Shown: positions 58,091 through 64,000 of the stretch, piece by piece
Position numbering within the stretch: the stretch's first letter is position 1
Layout of the letters: each line of letters begins with the position of its first letter
Assembly: GCA_944989445.1 (NCBI GenBank)
Contig: CALYLW010000012.1
Coordinates: 1,033,001-1,097,000, forward strand
Reading direction: 5' to 3'
DNA: 64,000 bases
Origin: Ampullaceana balthica
Taxonomy: Eukaryota > Mollusca > Gastropoda > Lymnaeidae
The notes under the pieces: generated by a model
What the model was told of the DNA's origin: nothing
Databases searched by the model: none
Seen by the model: only the letters and a program-made list of their open reading frames with translations
Translations under genes and position numbers: made by a program

Positions 58091-58428
58091 TCGCGTATAT
58101 AAAGGATTAAGAGCAAAAAAACTTGGTTTTTTACGGGCATAATTTTTAACAAACATTTTAAACAATATCAATCTTGGTTTCCAAAGCTTTCAAATGTATT
58201 TAATTTTCACATTCCATGAGCTTTAAACTTGCGATTTGTAATCATCGTAAACTAATTTTAAAATTAATTAAGAGATTCACAGACTATTTCAAAATATATT
58301 TGCATATGCGTATGAAACAATCTAAATAACATAAATGTCGTTACTTATTTTATCCAGATTGTGAAAAAAGTTGCATTTTTACTTTATGGAGATAATCATC
58401 ACGAGTGTCAGTTGTGTTTATTACTCAC

Positions 58429-58593
58429 CTTTGCACGCAGGTGGGGTTCCACTCCACTTGTCATCTTCACAATAGATAGAGTCGACACCATCCCTTACCA
58501 TGCCAGCACTACAGCTGAATTTTAACAGAGCTCCGTTCCTTACCGAGTCGACCACCAGACCTGGTGTCTTCGTTATGGCTGTGCATGTCGGTC
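58429..58593 (-). CDS. Gene A, CCP (sushi) exon
   Basis: 165 bases, phase 1-1, AG before 58593 and AAAG|GTGAGT donor. It encodes TCTAITKTPGLVV, LKFSCSAGMVRDG, IYCEDDKWSG and PPACKG, the four Cys and Trp of a sushi module. It precedes MAM exon 1 (55042-55191) in matching phase. I could not find the signal-peptide exon or a first CCP exon up to 64000, so gene A is 5'-incomplete here, or its start is too diverged to see. Confidence 0.9.
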
Positions 58594-58704
58594 CTAAGGG
58601 AATGTTAGATTTGTTATAGCTAGCACACATATTCAATGAACGTCTAATGTGAGTGTAATATATAAATATTAATAAATATTTTTTTTATCGTTTGTATGGA
58701 TTTA

Positions 58705-59365
58705 GAAGTTGTAAGAATAGTAGCAATAGATGTATTTGTTTTAGTAATAGCAGTAATGGTCATGGTAGAGCAGGGGCGTCCAAGTTTTTGCATTTATTTG
58801 GCCTCATTTTTTTAATACTCAAAACATCTTATTATTTCGGCCTTCCCGATAAATATAATGTAATTGTTACAGAAAAAAATTTAAGAGTCAGTTCATTATT
58901 AGGATGAAGCCGCGGGCCAGTTAAAATTTAAGCGCGGGCCGCTGTTTGGCCCACGGGCCAGACTTTGGACCCCATGTGGTAGAAGAAGCAGTTGCGGTTG
59001 TATTAGTATTTGATAAGTAATAACAATGCTAGTAGATGAAGTTATATAGATAGTAGTAATTATAGCCGAGGTATTAATCAGACTAGTAGATGTAGTATAA
59101 ATGTGACGATAGCTACCGTTGTCGAAGTTGTAGTTCTAGTATTAGTAGTAGTAGTAGTAGTTTTAGTAGTAGAAAATGAAGTAGTAATAGTAGTAGTAGT
59201 AGGTGTAGCTGTAGCAGTAAAAGTATTTATAGCAGTTGTGGAAATATTAGTAGCGATTTGTTGATATATAAGGTGTCATATTGATAGTGGGACAATAGTT
59301 GTAAAAATCAATAATTGTTGCAGTAATAGCAATAGAGTAGCCAGTAGTAGTACTAGTAGTATTTT
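58705..59365 (+). repeat. Degenerate (TAG)n/(GTA)n array
   Basis: Long run of TAGTAGTAG, GTAATAGTAG and variants, interrupted by a hAT MITE at 58771-58976 and by short unique stretches. Confidence 0.8.
58771..58976. mobile_element. hAT-type MITE, 206 bp
   Basis: Starts CAGGGGCGTCCAAGTTTTT and ends GACTTTGGACCCCATG, imperfect inverted ends. It is flanked by TGGTAGAG (58763-58770) and TGGTAGAA (58977-58984), an 8-bp target duplication with one mismatch, as expected for hAT. Confidence 0.85.
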
Positions 59366-61089
59366 TTTATAGGCCTTGATGCTTTAGAAATGTTAGCAAT
59401 CTATAGTAACACGATCGTCAAAAAGCTGGTAGAAGAAATATATTACTTTAGCTTAGTTAATAGTATATTCATTGACTGAAGGGCTGTTCATGAAATCAGC
59501 TTAAGAAATGGGTTTGGTGGGTTAAATGAAAATGTACTTAAATAATAATTAAATGTACAATGTAAACACTTGAAATGTCAAGGTGCAATTTTGATACCGT
59601 TTACTTCTGCAACCATGAGGTACTTCTGTGCCACGCCAATGAAGCGTGGAGATTTGAGAAACGAGTGTCTCTTCGAGTGTGTCTGAGCCTTATTTATGAT
59701 CGTGTATGATAGGTGCTGGCTTAGCCATGCCTCAAGGGTGGATCAGTGAAAGTTAGTTTCTGGACAGGGTCTAGCGGTATAGGGTTAACAAAGGTCGGTT
59801 TACTTAAATTAATCATCTTAATTAGACTCTTAATTAGAATTTTTGAAATTTCGATAATAAAATCACTACTGTAACTACAGGCTATTGCAACTCACACAAA
59901 CAGAATTGTTAGCATCTAATTTACTTCAGTGACATTTTAATGAGATTTAGTATTTTTAAAAGTCAAAAGTTTTTTTTTGCTATTCTTAATCACCATTTAT
60001 TTACTATTTCAGATGGGGGCGTGAGTGTAAAGTAGCCACCTGCTTTCCGATATGGTCTGGAATTCAAATCTGCCTCATAACGATGTTAGACTATTTGGAC
60101 TTTTTATAAAGATGAAGAATGAAACAAGCTTTTTTCATAATAAAAGTCTAAACTAACAAATATTAGATTTAATATTGTTGGGTTTGGCTGGGCCAAGAAC
60201 TTATCGAGTTGTTCAAAGAGAAGATGTTGTATTTATTCGATATGGCTTCTTCTCCTTCAAAAAAATTTTTAAAAGGGAAACCGTGGAAAAGGGGACATGG
60301 GGTTAACCTTACCCCACCCATCCCATCTGCTAGTTCTCTGGCACTGTGCACCCAAATCACCTGCCCTTAAATAACCTACCTTCCCAAATACATTTTAATA
60401 AAGATAACATTTTTTGAAAAGCAAGTCTCCTAATTTTTTGGTGACAGGGTTTGCTTCCAACCCCAATAATGTCAATAATCACCCCCCCCCCAAACACAAA
60501 CACAAACACATTAATATTATCGAACCAAACTTTTGATAGTGCAGCCCTTTCGGAAGGTCGCACAACCGTGAACAGAAGCTAACAGTCGGGGTAAACTATC
60601 TATTATCAGTTATTGATTTACTTTCCTGTGCCGACTTTTGAAATGGTTTAATAATGTAAATAACGATACGGAGACGATACATGTGGTAGAAGTAGTAGAC
60701 GTCATAGGAGAAGGATTTTCATTCCACACACATCTGCATGTGTGTATTGCTGTGCGATAGAAAGGTTGCCCACCCGCGTAGTCTTTACTCATGTAGGTGA
60801 AAAGATTTTAGATACTTTGATATATCATATAAGAATTAGTAGCGCTGCGGGGTAAATTCATACCATGGTCTTGACTTTAGGGATTTTCGTTAATGTTGTG
60901 GTTCTAAACATGGATCCCAGGATTGAGTTACGTTAAAATAATGTAACTACAAAACTTATGACATACTTGCTAAGTGTGTTTAAAAGTGTAAGTTTGTTCA
61001 TTTGATTTTAGTACTTATATTTTGTAATTAGTTTTCTTTTTTTTTAATATGTACAATATACCAAGTTTAACTAATTGTAAATGTCAAAT
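59366..61089. other. Nothing recognised
   Basis: AT-rich; a C-run with CAAACACAAA lies near 60480. I searched the minus strand for the missing gene A 5' exons and found no ATG with a hydrophobic core and phase 1 donor. Confidence 0.45.
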
Positions 61090-61300
61090 GGCGGCTGGGT
61101 AGCGAAGTCGATAGTGCGCTCGCCTCACCAGCTGAGGGGCGTGGGATCGAGCCCACGTTAAAGCCACAATAAAACGTTGATGAATGACTATCACTAAAAC
61201 GTCCTCCGCTGACCTGGAGAGGAGATGGGCGCCGCCAAGGTCTACCTACCCCTAGAAAGTTCTAATGGAAACATTACAATCCCCCATGACCAGGAGGTTA
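61090..61300 (+). mobile_element. tRNA-type SINE, family 1, best copy
   Basis: GGCGGCTGGGTAGCGAAGTC (A box), GCGCTCGCCTCACCAGC, GTGGGATCGAGCCCACG (B box), then ACGTCCTCCGCTGACCTGG, TGGGCGCCGCCAAGG and GACCAGGAGGTTATGGGAC. Copies at 6665 (minus) and 52797 share all blocks. Confidence 0.87.
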
Positions 61301-61588
61301 TGGGACACACAGAAAAAGTCAAATATATTGAAAAAATAATGGTAAAAACCTTTATAAAAAGTTTCGACAGTTGTGGAATTTTTCTGTTTCTCCTAATGAA
61401 ATTGAAAAAAAAATACTTTTCTGGTATGTTTTATTCACGTCTACTTAACAGCCAATGCTGTCACAATTGGGACTTACAAAGCAATTTACAGGTTAGGGGA
61501 CGGAAATGGAATCTATGTCGTAGTTATATGCAGATATTGTCTAGGTGTGACGTTTTTTGGAAAAGAAATAATGTTGAATCTCCTACGG

Positions 61589-61773
61589 CAGTGCTTCTCA
61601 AAGTGGTGGTCCGCGGACCGGTGCCGGTCCGTGGGCCATCCGCTGCCGGTCCGCAGATGTTCTAAAAAAAGGACAGAAAAAATTGTCAGTGCGGGGAAAA
61701 TAGTGCACCGGTCCCTGGTGCAATTGAAAAGATTCCTGCCGGTCCGCTATACTAAAACGTTTGACAAGCACTG
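61589..61773. mobile_element. hAT-type MITE, 185 bp
   Basis: Ends CAGTGCTTCTCAAAG and GTTTGACAAGCACTG are inverted. The interior has GGTGGTCCGCGGACCGG and GGTCCGTGGGCC. Flanks TCCTACGG (61581-61588) and TCCTACTG (61774-61781) look like an 8-bp duplication. Confidence 0.85.
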
Positions 61774-62298
61774 TCCTACTGTAGACTGAAAGATCACATG
61801 ACTCGCTGTGACAGGGAGTGTAACCTCGTAACGGTCCATTGATTTTTAAAAGACGTTGTTGGGGTGCTTTCTAAATTGCTTGTATCTGCGACACACGGTT
61901 TGGCCAAACATCACTTCTAGGCAAACCTTAGATTAGAGCAGTTAAGGTCTTAACTGTAACTGTGGCCCTTACATAGATAAGATGTCTTGGATTTTCGTGT
62001 CGTGGGTTTCCTCTCTGATATATTTAAGTAATTTTTTCTACTACTGACATGAACAGATCAGATGCTGTCCTCGGCGAAAATTTTTTAACAGTTTTAAAAA
62101 ATGTCGATATGACAAGAGGTCCAAACGAAACTTAACTTTATAATAAAGTGTGTGCTTTGAATTAAAAGCAGTTTTTTTGAAACTGTAATGATTTAAGTTA
62201 TTATGAAAATAAATATTTACAACGCAATTCATTTCCTTAACAGATTTAATATTTAAAAGACGAATACATTAAAATGTTTAAAATTCAAAAAGATTATA
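61774..62298. other. Nothing recognised
   Basis: AT-rich sequence without gene or clear repeat. Confidence 0.45.
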
Positions 62299-62844
62299 AC
62301 CTATATATATATATATATATATATAAAATTCACCAGAGCGAGTATGTGCAAATGAGCATGACGAATGACCCTCACTGGAGTCGACTAAACAGTTTATGGT
62401 CTCGAGACCAACAATGGACCTTGCGTTCACTTGCGTTGTTCCTTCACATAATAATATGTGATGCGTAGAGTAGTGGTTATTATGTCCGCCTTACACGTGG
62501 AACGTCTTGGGTTCAAGCCCCAGCTAAAACATTATTTTAATTTTTTTAATCTGTGTTTGTGCCCTTTCTTTTCCCCCTTTTTTGCGAACAAAGCAGAACG
62601 CGCGAGGGTCGGCCAAACACAGTTTATGGTTGGCAAGCTAGGGTGGTGAAGGGTGGGGGCAGGTAGATAACCTCAGTGTGAATTTCTTGAGACCAACAAT
62701 GCGTCAGTGGTTCCCAACCTCCACTGACGTTTACTCGCGTTTTTTTATTTCTTCGTGCTGTAGTTTGTGTCCGTTCTTTCCCCCTTTCTTTGCAATATCC
62801 ATGAGCAAGTCTGCGGCGAATGCTACGCCGCGGGGCGTATCTAG
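62299..62844 (+). mobile_element. Short non-autonomous Helitron with tRNA-Val-like segment
   Basis: A TA-run and AAAATTCACCAGAGCGAG open the element (exact 5' base unclear). The end is the hairpin GCGGCGAATGCTACGCCGC and CTAG at 62841-62844. AGCATGACGAATGACCCTC and the pyrimidine blocks match the 5' part of the 7.4 kb Helitron (5150-5440), so this is a deletion derivative of that family. Confidence 0.78.
62459..62527 (+). other. tRNA-Val(TAC)-like pseudo-tRNA inside the Helitron
   Basis: GTAGAGTAGTGGTTATTATG (D-arm and A box), CCGCCTTACACGTGG (anticodon arm, TAC at the right place) and CTTGGGTTCAAGCCCCAG (a perfect T-arm stem with B box). The acceptor stem is not closed. Confidence 0.7.
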
Positions 62845-64000
62845 TAATAGATAATGAAAGAGAATAACCAAGGTCTAAGAACTGTCAATGCCATAAAATG
62901 AAACAGGAATAATTTGGAGCTACAATAGAAATACTTATTTACGTAGACTCCTTCGCGCTATTCAAACAAAGGTAAGCAATTACACCCGTTGAATCTTACC
63001 ACGAACGAAGTTATCCGCCCCTTACACTTCTTTTGAACCGTGTCTTCCCCCCGAGGCTCACAACAGATCTGTGAAATCACCGTTACAAAAAACTGGACCT
63101 GAATCAATATTCTTGAAAACTGTCCATTTTGTCATGGGGCAAAGTTACGGCTCTTTCAGTCAGGATAAGGGCGTTTCAATCGCAGGGCTAATCACAATAC
63201 AACTAAGTTGGATTGCACTCCCGAGCAGGGGTCGTCTCAATTATTTTACAATTATTTGGCACAGACGGTCATTTGTAAGTGTAATTATATTATATTATGC
63301 TTATAATGTTTTATCCAACAAAAGTTTCCTTTAAACAGCGCCGTTCCTTATGGGGCTCCCATTCCCTTGCCCCGTCCTAATATCTATTAAATATCTTTCT
63401 TCGACACGTTTTAACAAAGAGATGAAGATTTTAACATAGTATTTTGGATAACACGATACAGAAGAGATTTGCTAGGGAAATGTTTCATAAATTTTCTTGG
63501 ACTTAGTCTTAGTTTTACTTCAAAATGCAATAACATTTTCAGGATTTCTGATAGTATTTGTTTTTTCATAAACTAACACATTTGTCTCATTCGATTGAGT
63601 GTTCAGTGCATTCAACCAGCGGTCGTTTATATTTGAAGAATCACTGAGAAGGTTATGAGGATTTTTTGGAAATTTTAAAAGCCATTCACGGAGAAGTCTC
63701 AGGGAGACAAAGCAGAGAAATTATGAATGACGCAAACACGGGTCATATAAGTCATGGAGGGGTGGGAAGGTGTTCAACACATGGGCGTCATTGAAATCGT
63801 TACTCTGCCATTAGGTGGCAGTCCGGACATGTTTATTTATAACGGTGATCTGTAAATGGTGACGTCCTGGCTCTGTAGGACGTCGTTGCAGAATATATAT
63901 GTCCCATAACTATTTACAGCAGGATGTATACCTAGATCTTACAGTGTGAAGTTTTTCATATTGAACAATTTTCAAAATTAATATCTATTTTTTTAAAAAT
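62845..64000. other. Nothing recognised at the right end
   Basis: No CCP, MAM or signal-peptide exon seen on either strand and no clear repeat. The region may hold more of the gene A 5' intron. Confidence 0.4.

Noticed and set aside
60169..60563. Two minus-strand frames as missing 5' exons of gene A
   Set aside because: No cysteine pattern, no signal peptide and no phase 1 donor.
62459..62527. Functional tRNA-Val gene
   Set aside because: Acceptor stem does not close, and the sequence lies in a short Helitron.

Overview
This window looks like animal nuclear DNA: AT-rich, intron-rich, with short symmetric exons and dense, mostly decayed transposable elements. The combination of Penelope-like, Helitron, L2-like, RTE-like and RNase H-bearing LINE, SINE and hAT/pogo MITE sequence with CCP and MAM domain exons suggests an invertebrate, most likely a mollusc. 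The organism assignment is inference only.

Host genes. Three paralogous genes for cell-surface proteins can be built from splice sites, phase and homology. Gene B (minus strand, 16911 down to beyond base 1) has a signal-peptide exon, two CCP (sushi) exons and the first MAM exon. Gene C (plus, 25126-36207 or 36341) has a signal-peptide exon, two CCP exons, four exons making one MAM domain, a 2.08 kb exon (32597-34677), and a Thr/Ser-rich stalk plus transmembrane exon. Gene A (minus, 58593 down to 43764) has one CCP exon, four MAM exons and a long mucin-like stalk/transmembrane/tail exon; its 5' exons were not found. B and C are head-to-head; C and A are convergent. Nearly every domain border is phase 1, and homologous exons match in length (85/85, 162/162, 152/152). 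The likely products are type I membrane proteins with CCP-MAM ectodomains on a glycosylated stalk. A recognition or adhesion role is inference.

Main observation. The 2.08 kb exon of gene C joins an Asn-rich segment with about twenty N-glycosylation sequons to a complete Ty3/Gypsy-type integrase region, in one uninterrupted frame. The integrase has lost its first catalytic Asp and most zinc-binding residues. The exon has its own stop codon and an AATAAA signal before the next exon. Its acceptor phase equals that of the stalk/TM exon, so it reads as a possible alternative 3' end giving a protein with a catalytically dead integrase-derived C-terminus in place of the membrane anchor.

Mobile DNA. 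From about 4.3 to 13.3 kb a Penelope-like element, with inverted terminal repeats carrying hammerhead-ribozyme cores, is split by a 7.4 kb Helitron (OTU-like protease remnant, C2H2 fingers, Rep/helicase with few breaks, 3' hairpin and CTAG end). From 20.3 to 24.1 kb lies a tandem array of a ~540 bp repeat (here X); two different truncated LINEs sit at the same internal site of X, at 0.6-2.6 and 23.0-24.0 kb. From 48 to 51 kb lies a complex ~325 bp-period array, and from 55.8 to 58.1 kb a cluster of short Helitron-like elements. The remaining non-coding DNA is AT-rich with microsatellites, minisatellites, SINEs and MITEs.
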